Positions 36,356 to 45,435 of a stretch of DNA of 64,000 nt are shown piece after piece; position 1 is the first letter of the stretch; every line of letters starts with the position of its first letter. The notes beneath the pieces are model-generated. The model saw only the letters and a program-made list of their open reading frames with translations. It searched no databases and was not told the origin of the DNA. Both the position numbers and the translations under genes were made by a program. Source of the stretch: Mucilaginibacter tolerans (lineage in GTDB: Bacteria > Bacteroidota > Bacteroidia > Sphingobacteriales > Sphingobacteriaceae); assembly GCF_030519375.1 (NCBI RefSeq), contig NZ_JAUMKB010000011.1, positions 62,001 through 126,000 of the forward strand, read 5' to 3'.

Positions 36356-36390
36356 ACCGCATATATAATATCCGTCTGACGGTTATCTAT

Positions 36391-36423
36391 TTTGTTCGTT
36401 CGGGTAGGTTTTTATTACTTTTG
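36391..36423 (+). promoter_or_regulatory. Promoter of the GH127 operon
   Basis: TTTG at 36391-36394, a 21-base spacer and TACTTTTG at 36416-36423 match the Bacteroidota -33/-7 consensus. The first codon lies 24 bases further, giving a short leader. Confidence 0.75.
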
Positions 36424-36447
36424 AAAGTATAAAGCTACCTGAATAGA

Positions 36448-38469
36448 ATGAGAACATTTACCGCATTAACTATCCTTTTTTCTTTTATCTGTATTAACTC
36501 TTTTGCACAAGGGGGCCAGTCAGGCAATTACGTTTATGGCCGGGCCCCTTTGCAGCAAAACCCTTATATCGAATTGCCGCTTGGCGCAATAAAGCCCGAA
36601 GGCTGGCTCCGCGAGATGCTCATCAGGCAGAAAAATGGTGCTACGGGCAATTTGGACAAGCTTTATCCATCTGTAATGGGTAAGCGTAACGGCTGGTTAG
36701 GCGGTGACGGCGATCAGTGGGAGCGTGGCCCGTATTGGATCGACGGGCTTTTACCGTTGGCTTATATTCTAAACGATAAAGAATTGATCACCAAAGTAAA
36801 GCCCTGGATTGAATGGACGATAAAGAGTCAGCAACCGGATGGCTATTTTGGTCCGGCGAAAGATTATGGCCCTGAACCAGGAATACAGCGTGATAATAGT
36901 CACGACTGGTGGCCCAAGATTGTGATGCTGAAGGTATTGATGCAGTATTACTCAGCAACGGGTGATAAACGCGTGATAAATCTGCTGACGAACTATTTCA
37001 AATACCAATTGAAAGAATTACCGATTCATCCGTTGGATCACTGGTCATTTTGGGCAAGATACAGAGCCGGGGATAACCTGATGGTGGTTTATTGGTTGTA
37101 TAATATCACCGGCGATAAATTTTTGCTCGACCTGGCCGAAATGCTTCACAAACAAACCTTTGATTATACCGGGTCTTTCTTGAATACCGATCTGCTGGCG
37201 AGAAACGGAAGCATTCATGGCGTAAACCTGGCCGAAGGGATGAAGGAACCGATCATTTATTACCAGCAGCATACCGAAAAAAAATACCTGGAGGCAACCC
37301 AGAAAAGTTATGCCGATTTGTGGAAATACAATGGCATGGCCAATGGTATGTTTGGCGGCGATGAGTCGTTGCATGGCAATAACCCGACACAGGGCTCGGA
37401 ACTTTGCACTGCTGTAGAGGAAATGTTTACGCTCGAAAATACCTTAGCGATTACCGGCGATGTAAGCTATGCAGATCATTTAGAGCGAATAGCCTTTAAC
37501 GCCTTACCTGCCCAGGTCGATGAAAACCTGACCGACAGGCAATATTTTCAGCAGGCTAACCAGGTAATGGTCACTCAGGCCGACCGCAATTTCGATATCA
37601 ATCACAGCGGAACTGATGTGTGCTACGGTCTGCAGACCGGCTATGCCTGCTGCACCAGCAATATGCACCAGGGCTGGCCAAAGTTCACTCAAAACTTATG
37701 GTATGCCACAGCCGATAAGGGGATAGCTGCTTTGGTTTATTCGCCATCAGAAGCAAAGATAAGTGTGGCAGGTGGAACTTGGGTTAATGTGAAAGAACAG
37801 ACCGATTATCCATTTAGCGGGACAATAAAATTCACGTTGAACATAAACAGTAAATTGCCGGTAGCCTTTCCTTTCGATTTAAGAATACCGCAATGGTGCA
37901 AAAAGGCAACTATAAAAGTGAATGGCAAAGTTGAACAGGAGCCAGATGGTAATCAAGTGATAAAGATCAAACGTGAATGGAAATCAGGTGATGTAATTGA
38001 ACTGGAATTGCCTATGCATATACGTCAAAACAGATGGTATGAAAACTCCGCATCTGTTGAACGCGGTCCTTTGGTGTATGCCTTGAAGATCGGCCAGGAT
38101 ATTAAAAAAGTTAACAACCCAAAAGATACCATTAATTATGGCAGTACATTTTATGAAGTGAGACCAACTACGCCATGGAATTTTGGGTTAATTTCCACAC
38201 CAAAAGATAAACTGGATGAGCAATACAAAGTTGAAGAAACCGGAAAAGTAGCCAATTATCCCTGGACGGTTGACGCTGCACCGATCATTATAAAAACAAC
38301 CGGCAGACAAATTCCTTCGTGGAAATTATATGATGATATGGCAGGCCCTTTGCCTTACAGTAATATTTATAACGAAAATGAACCTGTGCAACCAGATCAG
38401 CAGATCACGCTGATACCTTACGGATGTACCAAATTGCGGATTTCGGAATTTCCAGTTGTTAATAAGTGA
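36448..38469 (+). CDS. Exported glycoside hydrolase family 127-like (DUF1680) enzyme
   Basis: A 673-residue protein with a signal peptide (ending SFAQG). The (alpha/alpha)6 domain carries the zinc/catalytic set of GH127 beta-L-arabinofuranosidases: Glu318 and Cys320 in SELCTAVEE, and Cys401-Cys402 in YACCTSNMHQGWPKF. The C-terminal beta-sandwich domains start near residue 450. GH127 and relatives (GH146) release beta-L-arabinofuranose from plant glycoproteins and pectin. It heads a four-gene operon, and the next gene overlaps its stop if its GTG start is used. Confidence 0.9.
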   Translation: MRTFTALTILFSFICINSFAQGGQSGNYVYGRAPLQQNPYIELPLGAIKPEGWLREMLIRQKNGATGNLDKLYPSVMGKRNGWLGGDGDQWERGPYWIDGLLPLAYILNDKELITKVKPWIEWTIKSQQPDGYFGPAKDYGPEPGIQRDNSHDWWPKIVMLKVLMQYYSATGDKRVINLLTNYFKYQLKELPIHPLDHWSFWARYRAGDNLMVVYWLYNITGDKFLLDLAEMLHKQTFDYTGSFLNTDLLARNGSIHGVNLAEGMKEPIIYYQQHTEKKYLEATQKSYADLWKYNGMANGMFGGDESLHGNNPTQGSELCTAVEEMFTLENTLAITGDVSYADHLERIAFNALPAQVDENLTDRQYFQQANQVMVTQADRNFDINHSGTDVCYGLQTGYACCTSNMHQGWPKFTQNLWYATADKGIAALVYSPSEAKISVAGGTWVNVKEQTDYPFSGTIKFTLNINSKLPVAFPFDLRIPQWCKKATIKVNGKVEQEPDGNQVIKIKREWKSGDVIELELPMHIRQNRWYENSASVERGPLVYALKIGQDIKKVNNPKDTINYGSTFYEVRPTTPWNFGLISTPKDKLDEQYKVEETGKVANYPWTVDAAPIIIKTTGRQIPSWKLYDDMAGPLPYSNIYNENEPVQPDQQITLIPYGCTKLRISEFPVVNK

Positions 38470-38480
38470 AAATCGAGCTC

Positions 38481-38879
38481 ATGTTAATGTCAGCTACCAT
38501 AAAAAGCAGTTTGAATCAGCACAATATTGAAGTGCAGACCAACGGCGCGGTTAAGGAAATGCACATCGCGGCAAAGTCCACAGGTTATGGTTCATCTATT
38601 AATGGTGGTGAATTGTTACTGCTTTCATTAGCGACTTGTTTCTGCAATGATATTTATAGAGAAGCTGCTAAAAGAGCTATTAAAGTAGATGGCGTTGAGG
38701 TAGAAGTAACAGGCGAATTTGGAGCCGAAGGGGAGCCCGGTTATAACTTTCAATACAAAGCAAATGTTATTTCAGATACGCCGAAGCACGAAATCGATGC
38801 CCTGATTGCATATACTGATCAGGTGGCCGAAATTCATAATACGCTGAGAAAGGGCTTGAATATAACGCTGATAAAATGA
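38481..38879 (+). CDS. OsmC-family peroxiredoxin-like protein
   Basis: A 132-residue OsmC/YhfA-type protein. Conserved are GGELLLLSLATCFCNDIYREA with the active Cys, and the second Cys replaced in the region HNTLRKGLN, so the thiol chemistry may be partial. Start choice is open: a GTG at 38466 overlaps the GH127 stop (GTGA), while ATG 38481 and ATG 38487 are downstream. OsmC proteins reduce organic hydroperoxides; its place in a glycan operon is unusual. Confidence 0.82.
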   Translation: MLMSATIKSSLNQHNIEVQTNGAVKEMHIAAKSTGYGSSINGGELLLLSLATCFCNDIYREAAKRAIKVDGVEVEVTGEFGAEGEPGYNFQYKANVISDTPKHEIDALIAYTDQVAEIHNTLRKGLNITLIK

Positions 38880-38946
38880 GTGTTATACCGGAATTGTTAC
38901 AAACGCGTTTTATTTAGGACGTTATATTTATAAACCATTATTAGAT

Positions 38947-39999
38947 ATGTCTAAATTATATAAACTAATTTTTTGTTCCTTATTTACACTTTGTTTTATA
39001 TCCTGGAATTCTTCATCTGAGATAACAATTTCAAAAGGACAGCAACCGCAAATCAGTACTGATAATGCCGGAGTTATAAGAGTGGTATTCGGACAAACGG
39101 ATAGTATTTTTTGCTCAACTTCTTTAGACAAAGGCAGCTCTTTCTCTAAACCTGTACTGGTCGGCGTTGTCTCCAAAATGCACCTGGGTATGGCCCGTGG
39201 GCCACAGTTAGCGAGCTCTGCTCATTACAGTGTTGTTACCGCGATGGATCAAAGCGGGAACATCCATTTCTTTATGCTTAATCATAAAAAAGGGCTGTGG
39301 CAAAACGAAGGTATGGTAAATGATATTAAAGGCTCTGCACCGGAAGGGTTAATGAATATCGCATGCGACAACCAGGATAACTTTTATGCCGCCTGGCTTG
39401 ACCTACGCCTGAATAAAAGGAACAATATTTTCTTTTCGTCTCTTCCGGCAGGGCATACCCAATGGCTCAAAAACAAATTGGTTTACCAATCGCCTGATGA
39501 ACATGTTTGTGAGTGTTGCCGGCCGAGTATCACTGTTAAAGGATCAAATGTTGCTATTATGTTCAGAAACTGGCTAAGCGGCTCCCGCGATCTATATCTG
39601 ACTACATCTGCCAATAAAGGGAAAATTTTTAATGCTGCTACTAAATTAGGAAGCGGCACCTGGAAACTCAATGCCTGCCCGATGGACGGCGGGGGGCTGA
39701 ATTTTAATGCGGATAATACGATTAATACAACCTGGCAAAGACAGGGTGTTGTTTATTATTGCAAAGCAGGCGGAAATGAAAAAGAACTTGGCAAAGGTCG
39801 GGATTGTAGTATCAGTACTGGTTCTGGTCAAACTATAGTTGCTATGGGCGATGCCGGTGAGTTAAAATATAAAAATGTTCAAACCAACCAGGAGACTATC
39901 GTGAGTAAGGGAAGTTATTTAAAAACACACATTCTGCCAGGCAATAAAGTGTTGTGTGTTTGGGAGGAGAATGGCCTGATAAAATCAAAAAAGATATAA
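38947..39999 (+). CDS. Exported sialidase-like beta-propeller protein of unknown function
   Basis: A 350-residue exported protein (hydrophobic N-terminus up to ISWNSSSE). Repeated blades of the type FCSTSLDKGSSFSKPVLVG and LYLTTSANKGKIFNAATKLG carry Asp-box-like turns (S-x-D-x-G-x-(S)-F), as in the BNR/sialidase superfamily. A striking cysteine cluster (EHVCECCRPSI near residues 188-194) might bind metal or haem. The catalytic arginine triad of true sialidases is not evident. Part of the GH127-OsmC-M81 operon. Confidence 0.75.
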   Translation: MSKLYKLIFCSLFTLCFISWNSSSEITISKGQQPQISTDNAGVIRVVFGQTDSIFCSTSLDKGSSFSKPVLVGVVSKMHLGMARGPQLASSAHYSVVTAMDQSGNIHFFMLNHKKGLWQNEGMVNDIKGSAPEGLMNIACDNQDNFYAAWLDLRLNKRNNIFFSSLPAGHTQWLKNKLVYQSPDEHVCECCRPSITVKGSNVAIMFRNWLSGSRDLYLTTSANKGKIFNAATKLGSGTWKLNACPMDGGGLNFNADNTINTTWQRQGVVYYCKAGGNEKELGKGRDCSISTGSGQTIVAMGDAGELKYKNVQTNQETIVSKGSYLKTHILPGNKVLCVWEENGLIKSKKI

Positions 40000-40011
40000 A
40001 ACCCTTATAAA

Positions 40012-41577
40012 ATGAAACGTCTGTCTTTTTTATTGATTTTCAGTGCAGTTGCATCGCTGGCAATAGCACAACCCAATACTCCGGTTAATCATTTGCCACG
40101 TATTGCGATCGCAGGTTTAGGTATTGAATCGAGTACGTTTTCGCCGGCATTGACGGATGAGGCGGCATTTCACGCCAAATATGGTGATGCTGTTTTTTCG
40201 ATTTATCCGTTTTGGGCTCCTGATTCGGCGGTTCGCAAGGCGGCAGTTTGGGTTCCGACGATAGACGGACATGCTTTACCGGGCGGAGCAGTAACCAGGG
40301 CAGCATATGAGTCGCTGGTGAGGAAGACCCTGGATTCACTTAAAAAGCACGGGCCTTATGACGGATTGTTCTACGATATACACGGTGCGATGAGTGTAGT
40401 TGGTTTGGAAGATCCTGAAGGTGATTTCCTTGTGAGGATAAGAAAAGTGGTTGGTAAAAAGACTATCATTTCAACGGCGATGGACCTGCATGGTAATGTT
40501 TCGTGGCGACTGGCAGAGAACAGTGATTTGATCACCTGCTACCGTATGGCCCCGCATGAGGATGCCATACAAACCAAGCGCCGGGCAGTGACTAACCTCA
40601 TCGAACGGCTTGAAGATGGCAAGGGCAAGCCGGCCTACAAAGCATATATCGCAATTCCTATTTTATTACCCGGCGAAAAAACCAGTACCCGCATCGAACC
40701 TGGTAAAAGCCTTTACCAGAAAGTATGGCCCGCTGCAAAACAGAGAGGTATTGTTGATGCAGCGATATGGATAGGCTATGCCTGGGCCGATGAGCCCCGA
40801 AACCATGCTGTAGTGATGGTAACAGGCGATGATAAAGCCAAAGTGACCAGCACAGCAGAGTACCTGGCTAAAAGCTTTTGGGATGTACGTAAGGAATTTA
40901 AGTTTGTGGCGCCAACCGGCAATTTAAAGGAGTGCCTGGATAAAGCTATTGCCAGTAAGAAACATCCATTCTATATCAGCGATTCCGGCGATAATCCGAC
41001 CGCCGGAGGGGCGGGAGATGTGACCTGGACATTAACGCAGATATTGAAACGGCCAGAATTTAAAACGGATAAAGGACCTTCGCTTCTTTACGCATCCATT
41101 CCCGGACCTGAACTGATTAAAAAGGCGATAGCGGCAGGTGTCGGCGGTCATGTAGACGGGTATGCCGGAGCTAAGGTAGATTCAAGGCTTGCTCCGCCGG
41201 TGCATATCGTCGGGACTGTAGAATCAATCGTCAAAGGCGACGCGGATGCTGAAGTGGAAGCGTCCATAAAAATGGGAAGCGTACACATTATTGTAACGCA
41301 AAAAAGAAAGCCATATCACCACGAAAAAGATTTTACAAAACTGGGACTTAATCCAAGGACTGCTGATATAGTAGTCGTAAAGATAGGCTACCTTGAACCC
41401 GAACTATATAATATGCGTGCCGATTGGCTGCTGGCTTTAACACCAGGTGGGGTAGACCAGGATATTGAACACTTACCTTATAAAAGGTTAAAGAGACCCA
41501 TCTTTCCGTTGGATAAGGATATGAAAAACCCTGATCTTAAGGCGAAACTCGTGCCTTCATCGGATTTGGCGAAATAA
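40012..41577 (+). CDS. M81-family (MlrC-like) metallopeptidase
   Basis: A 521-residue exported protein (signal peptide ending AIAQ). It follows the MlrC/M81 layout: N-terminal DUF1485 region IAIAGLGIESSTFSP, the metal-site block YDIHGAMSVVGLEDPEGDFL with MDLHGNVS, MAPHEDAIQTKRRA, and a C-terminal MlrC domain (SGDNPTAGGAGDVTWTL). MlrC degrades linearised microcystin peptides; natural substrates here are unknown. It ends the operon, before a two-way terminator. Confidence 0.9.
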   Translation: MKRLSFLLIFSAVASLAIAQPNTPVNHLPRIAIAGLGIESSTFSPALTDEAAFHAKYGDAVFSIYPFWAPDSAVRKAAVWVPTIDGHALPGGAVTRAAYESLVRKTLDSLKKHGPYDGLFYDIHGAMSVVGLEDPEGDFLVRIRKVVGKKTIISTAMDLHGNVSWRLAENSDLITCYRMAPHEDAIQTKRRAVTNLIERLEDGKGKPAYKAYIAIPILLPGEKTSTRIEPGKSLYQKVWPAAKQRGIVDAAIWIGYAWADEPRNHAVVMVTGDDKAKVTSTAEYLAKSFWDVRKEFKFVAPTGNLKECLDKAIASKKHPFYISDSGDNPTAGGAGDVTWTLTQILKRPEFKTDKGPSLLYASIPGPELIKKAIAAGVGGHVDGYAGAKVDSRLAPPVHIVGTVESIVKGDADAEVEASIKMGSVHIIVTQKRKPYHHEKDFTKLGLNPRTADIVVVKIGYLEPELYNMRADWLLALTPGGVDQDIEHLPYKRLKRPIFPLDKDMKNPDLKAKLVPSSDLAK

Positions 41578-41605
41578 CAAGGGAATAGCAATATGCTATC
41601 CCTTG
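41578..41605. terminator. Terminator between convergent operons
   Basis: Stem CAAGGG(A)ATAGCA / TGCTATCCCTTG with a one-base bulge, 41578-41605, directly after the M81 stop and 20 bases from the stop of the convergent SnoaL-like gene; a T-rich tail follows on the plus strand. Confidence 0.75.
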
Positions 41606-41624
41606 AATGCTTTTCTTATGCATC

Positions 41625-42005
41625 TTATACAACAAGATTGGCTTCAGCGCCGAACGCCTGGTCTATAACAATTTTCCAGGTACCGTCGGATTGCTGCTTC
41701 ATGACCTCGATGCCTTTGGCGCTTATTTTTACTTCGTTGCCGTCTGTAATGCTCCATTCGGATCTTCCCAGGGCAATGTTTCCTGTTTGAAGGCAATAAA
41801 CTGTTTTGATTTCCATTTTTCCCTTGATGGATAAAATAGCTTTTATCGATTCTTCAAATTTTTCCCTGCCCGATACGGGTTTGCCGGGTTCTGGTACAAT
41901 AATGCCCGTAACATCATACATATTCATTACTGTGGCTACGTCGCCTGTGTTGAACGCAGCTGCTAAAGTTGTGTGAGCATCTTCTGCTCTTTTTGGTAAG
42001 TTCAT
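41625..42005 (-). CDS. SnoaL/ketosteroid-isomerase-like (NTF2 fold) protein
   Basis: A 126-residue protein with the NTF2-like pattern: HTTLAAAFNTGDVATVMNMY, GREKFEESIKAILSIKGKMEI and DGTWKIVIDQAFG. This is the SgcJ/EcaC or YybH type that often binds small hydrophobic compounds; no catalytic residues can be assigned. It lies 30 bases downstream of the PEP-mutase-like gene and probably belongs to that operon, which has the AraC-box promoter. Confidence 0.85.
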   Translation of the reverse strand: MNLPKRAEDAHTTLAAAFNTGDVATVMNMYDVTGIIVPEPGKPVSGREKFEESIKAILSIKGKMEIKTVYCLQTGNIALGRSEWSITDGNEVKISAKGIEVMKQQSDGTWKIVIDQAFGAEANLVV

Positions 42006-42035
42006 TTTGTTTTATTTAAATAGTGATGGAAATTT

Positions 42036-42803
42036 TTAAAGTATAGATGAGAAGTTTTGGTCGCTATAAACCGCTTTTGCAAGCTCCGAAGCATAGTTGT
42101 ATACCTTGTTGAAAAGGAATGGCCCCATGCTGATCCTTTTTACTCCAAGTGCCCCCAACTCTTCAAAGTTCGGAAGGTTAGGCATGCACATTACGTTAAT
42201 AGGAAGACGGGTAGCTTTCACTACTTCTGTAATGTCGCTCCTATTGGTAATACAAGGAACGAATATGCCATCGGCGCCTGTGTTTTCATAACTTTTGACC
42301 CGCGTAAGTGTTTCTGTAAGTGCCGTTGGCATACCAAGCAGAAACCCGTCCGTCCTTACATTGATAAATAGCTTCAAATTATTTCGGCTGATGTGATCCG
42401 CTATGGCTGAAAGAATCTTTTGAAATTCCCCAACGGATTGAAATTGACGCTCATTACCGGGAATGGTATCTTCCAGATTTATTCCTGCAACACCTGTATC
42501 ATGAAGCTTTTCTATGTTTTCAATAATGCCTGTAATTGTCCGGCTGTAACCACTTTCCATGTCCACCGAAAAGGGGATGTTGGTTACTTCAACCACTCTC
42601 TTAGCGACTTGAAGCAGGATATTAAAAGGCAGGTTTTCTCCATCCTGGTAACCAAAGGAATTTGCTAATGCGTGGCTGGATATGCCTATCGCTTTATAAT
42701 CATTAGCTTCAAATATTTTCGCACTGTTTATATCCCAGATATTCCCCAGCAAAAAAGGCTTTGAGTTTTGATGTAATTGTTTAAATGTTTCGAAATGATT
42801 CAT
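42036..42803 (-). CDS. Isocitrate lyase/PEP mutase-family protein
   Basis: A 255-residue enzyme of the ICL/PEPM superfamily. The metal and phosphonate pocket shows in PFLLGNIWDINSAKIFE, VDMESGYSRTI (Asp and Glu of the Mg site) and GINLEDT. The reactive-loop Cys of isocitrate lyase (KKCGH) is absent. It cleaves or forms C-C or C-P bonds in small oxo acids; the substrate is unknown. It begins an operon with the SnoaL-like gene; its promoter carries the same box as the DUF4440-AraC operon. Confidence 0.86.
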   Translation of the reverse strand: MNHFETFKQLHQNSKPFLLGNIWDINSAKIFEANDYKAIGISSHALANSFGYQDGENLPFNILLQVAKRVVEVTNIPFSVDMESGYSRTITGIIENIEKLHDTGVAGINLEDTIPGNERQFQSVGEFQKILSAIADHISRNNLKLFINVRTDGFLLGMPTALTETLTRVKSYENTGADGIFVPCITNRSDITEVVKATRLPINVMCMPNLPNFEELGALGVKRISMGPFLFNKVYNYASELAKAVYSDQNFSSIL

Positions 42804-42837
42804 ACAATAGAGATTTACTTTGTTTATTAATTTTTAA

Positions 42838-42882
42838 CAAAGTTATCCCCGAGATAAACGTGAAAATTGTATGGATCGGAAC
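42838..42882 (-). promoter_or_regulatory. Promoter of the PEP-mutase-like gene with shared AraC box
   Basis: On the minus strand TAACTTTG (42838-42845) is a -7 box. Starting 18 bases from it lies the box AAAATTGTATGGATCGGAAC (plus strand, 42863-42882), matching 18 of 20 bases with the box before the DUF4440 gene, at the same distance from that -7 element. An inverted CTTTGTT/AACAAAG pair (42818-42824, 42836-42842) overlaps the -7. Confidence 0.75.
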
Positions 42883-42893
42883 TCCCGAAAAAA

Positions 42894-43706
42894 TTATTGC
42901 TGAAGGAGTTGATTTACCGGGGTAATATTTTCCAGGTAAGCAGAAGGGGTAAGCCCGGTAAAAGATTTAAAGTCTCTTATAAAGTGGGACTGGTCAAAAT
43001 AACCGCAATTGTAGGCGATTGAAGTAAGGGGCTGGTCATTTTTAGTAATAAGCTTAAGGCTAAACTGAAACCGGATTATCTTATTAAATGAAGAGGGAGA
43101 GAGGCCCGTATGCTGATGGATCAATTTGTGAAGATAACGGGATGTAATACCGTGCTTGGATGCGATATTGTTAATATTGCTTTCCTCTGGATTTTTTTTA
43201 ATGCCCGTTAAAATATGGCCTACCTTATCGATCCTGAAAACCTTTTTTTCATGGACAATCAATCTTTTCAATAAGAATAGCTCGATAAGCTCTATTCTTT
43301 TGGCAATGTCCTTTGTTTCTAAAAGCTGGGCATGCAAAACTTTAACAGGTGTGCCTATAATATCGCCCAGATCAGAAACCTGGTCGTTAAAAACCCCGAT
43401 CTCATCATCTAAAAAATAAGCGGCAGAATGCGTGAAGAATTTAATGCCAAGCATAGTATGCCTGCCATTTGATCTTATGGCTAATGGCTTTGTAATCTGA
43501 CCCCATAATTCTATTTTGGGTGTCGTGGTAAATATATTGTCAACAGATGATTCCCAAATCCCTTCGCCCAGATTAAAGATCATCTCCATATCGCCGCTTG
43601 GGAACACCGTATCCTCAAATCCTGCTTCAGTATCCGATTCAAAGATATAGTAGTGCTTAACATACGGTTTTAACGCTTCAGATGGAGAAAAATACTTCAG
43701 TTCCAT
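42894..43706 (-). CDS. AraC-family regulator of the two flanking operons
   Basis: A 270-residue protein with an N-terminal DUF6597-like sensor (KPYVKHYYIFESDTEAGFEDTVFPSG) and a C-terminal HTH pair (EESNINNIASKHGITSRYLHKLI; LTSIAYNCGYFDQSHFIRDFK, ending FTGLTPSAYL). It is 24 bases downstream of the DUF4440 gene, with which it is likely co-transcribed. The shared 20-bp box before this operon and before the PEP-mutase operon is the probable binding site. Confidence 0.92.
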   Translation of the reverse strand: MELKYFSPSEALKPYVKHYYIFESDTEAGFEDTVFPSGDMEMIFNLGEGIWESSVDNIFTTTPKIELWGQITKPLAIRSNGRHTMLGIKFFTHSAAYFLDDEIGVFNDQVSDLGDIIGTPVKVLHAQLLETKDIAKRIELIELFLLKRLIVHEKKVFRIDKVGHILTGIKKNPEESNINNIASKHGITSRYLHKLIHQHTGLSPSSFNKIIRFQFSLKLITKNDQPLTSIAYNCGYFDQSHFIRDFKSFTGLTPSAYLENITPVNQLLQQ

Positions 43707-43730
43707 TGCATAAAGTTATGATTCTTATTT

Positions 43731-44213
43731 TTATTTATCGTGATCGCTGCTGAATGAATCCCTGAACATTTTCCACCCATTCGGTGTTTTTTTCCATAGG
43801 ACAAGAAATTTGCCATTGTCAAACATTTTATTGTCCACATCGAATGATTGCCAGAACCCCACTTCGGTAACAAACTCCCTGCCATCGCCAAATACATCTG
43901 TAGTAATAAATCTGCCGTTTCTGAGGCCAAATTTATGATAGGCTATTCTGAAAAACTCAAGAGGAGCATCTGCACCGCACAACGCCGGGGCATTTGGAGG
44001 CATGATCCAGCAATCTTTTGCGTAGCGATCAATAAATATTGATGAATCTCCTTTTGCAAAGGCCTGGAAATAAATGCTGTTACTTTTTGCTATTGCCTTT
44101 TTAGCTTCTTCCAGGTTTGGATTTTCCGTTGGGTGCTGCTGAGCATCGCAATTGTTAAACAAACAGAACATTGCAAACAAGAAAATTGCGGATTGAATAT
44201 TGTTCCTTTTCAT
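43731..44213 (-). CDS. Exported DUF4440-like (NTF2 fold) protein
   Basis: A 160-residue protein with a signal peptide (KRNNIQSAIFLFAMFCLFNNCDAQQ; the Cys may be a lipidation site). The body is NTF2-like: AKSNSIYFQAFAKGDSSIFIDRYAKDCWIMPPNAP, then PLEFFRIAYHKFGLRNGRF, ending KFLVLWKKTPNGWKMFRDSF. Function is unknown. Its promoter region has the AraC box; the next gene is that AraC regulator. Confidence 0.84.
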   Translation of the reverse strand: MKRNNIQSAIFLFAMFCLFNNCDAQQHPTENPNLEEAKKAIAKSNSIYFQAFAKGDSSIFIDRYAKDCWIMPPNAPALCGADAPLEFFRIAYHKFGLRNGRFITTDVFGDGREFVTEVGFWQSFDVDNKMFDNGKFLVLWKKTPNGWKMFRDSFSSDHDK

Positions 44214-44237
44214 ATCATTTTAAATTGAAGTTGTTAG

Positions 44238-44282
44238 CAAAAATAAAGTTGCTATCACGCTTAAAATTGTATAAATCGGAAC
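44238..44282 (-). promoter_or_regulatory. Promoter of the DUF4440-AraC operon with shared AraC box
   Basis: A minus-strand -7 box TATTTTTG (44238-44245) and the box AAAATTGTATAAATCGGAAC (plus strand, 44263-44282). The offset between the two elements is 18 bases, identical to that before the PEP-mutase-like gene. Confidence 0.75.
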
Positions 44283-44297
44283 AATGGTTGCCGAAAT

Positions 44298-45317
44298 TCA
44301 GCCTTTTGTATATTCAGCCAAAAGTGTTGCAAAATCGGCAATTTCCTTCTCGGTATTATCAAAGGAAAAAACCAACCGAACTTCACTTTTCAGATCATTC
44401 CAGTAATAAAAATGAAAATGCTGATGCATTTTTTCGTACAATGATGGAGACATGGTTAGAAAAACAGAATTGGTCTGAACAGGATGAGCGATAGCAATAC
44501 CGGGTATGCTGCCCACTTCCTGCTCAAATCGCTTAGCCAGGTCATTAGTATGCCGAGCAAGCTTTTGCCATAAGCCATTTTTGAGCATTGCCTGAAATTG
44601 TGCGGCGATAAAACGGTTTTTGGATGCTAATTGCATGCTGCGCTTTAAATGATATTTGTATGAACTACTGGATTTGATGTGAAAGAAGATCACCGCTTCG
44701 CCAAACATCATTCCGGCTTTAGTGCCTCCAAGAGTAAGTATATCGATGTGCTCTGTCATTTGTTTGAGAGAGGCGTTCAGGTAAACTGCTGCATTGAAAA
44801 AGCGAGCCCCATCAACATGCAACAGCATGTTATTTTCAGTGCAAACAGATTTTATTGATTTCAATTCATCAAGTGTATAAACCGTACCATACTCCGTAGG
44901 TTGGGTTAGCGATACCACTTTAGGCTGCGGGTGATGGATATCTCCGGCACGTATTATGGCTGATCGCAAGCTTTCTGCAGTTATTTTCCCGCTCTCCGAC
45001 GGAATAGTATAAATGCGACAACCGATAAATGATTCAGGTGCAGTGGATTCATCCACATACAAATGGGCAACGTCAGCACAGAAGATAGAGTTGTATCTTT
45101 CTGTGACGCTGCCGAGGCCAAAGTTATTGGCGCCTGTGCCGTTAAAGGTGAAGTACACCTCGATATCGCTACCCAATATATCTTTCAGCAGTCCGGTAGT
45201 TTCAGCAGTAACGGCATCATTGCCATAAGAAGCTGCGTTGCCTTTATTGGCATCTGTCAGGGCCTGCATCATATCGGCTTGTACGCCTGCATAGTTCTCG
45301 CTTGCAAAATTTATCAT
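44298..45317 (-). CDS. ltaE: Low-specificity L-threonine aldolase
   Basis: A 339-residue fold-type I PLP enzyme of the threonine aldolase family. The PLP lysine is in DILTLGGTKAGMMFG, the substrate/cofactor motifs include LLHVDGARFFNAA and VSLTQPTEYGTVY. It splits L-threonine or allo-threonine to glycine and acetaldehyde. It is separated by a minus-strand terminator from the sirohaem gene pair upstream, so it is probably an independent gene. Confidence 0.92.
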   Translation of the reverse strand: MINFASENYAGVQADMMQALTDANKGNAASYGNDAVTAETTGLLKDILGSDIEVYFTFNGTGANNFGLGSVTERYNSIFCADVAHLYVDESTAPESFIGCRIYTIPSESGKITAESLRSAIIRAGDIHHPQPKVVSLTQPTEYGTVYTLDELKSIKSVCTENNMLLHVDGARFFNAAVYLNASLKQMTEHIDILTLGGTKAGMMFGEAVIFFHIKSSSSYKYHLKRSMQLASKNRFIAAQFQAMLKNGLWQKLARHTNDLAKRFEQEVGSIPGIAIAHPVQTNSVFLTMSPSLYEKMHQHFHFYYWNDLKSEVRLVFSFDNTEKEIADFATLLAEYTKG

Positions 45318-45381
45318 CTTGTTATTAAGTGTTTTTCTAATCGTTCAACGGTGTATTCAGCTAAGATAATGACTAGCTGGT

Positions 45382-45410
45382 AAAAAGCCCTTGGTTTTGC
45401 TAAAGGCTTT
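45382..45410 (-). terminator. Terminator after the DUF7009-like gene
   Basis: On the minus strand an imperfect stem AAAGCC.../...GGGCTTTTT with an AC-rich loop precedes a T-run, between the DUF7009-like stop and the threonine aldolase start. Confidence 0.55.
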
Positions 45411-45435
45411 GGCGGAGAAAGATGAAAACACGCAA

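Noticed and set aside
36372..36382. Small CCGTC/GACGG palindrome as terminator after the SRPBCC gene
   Set aside because: The stem is only 4-5 bp with a tiny loop and no T-run follows, so it is too weak to call.
44171..44494. 107-codon plus-strand frame across the DUF4440 promoter and the end of the aldolase gene
   Set aside because: It overlaps a shared regulatory box and the coding end of a conserved enzyme, and shows no family pattern.
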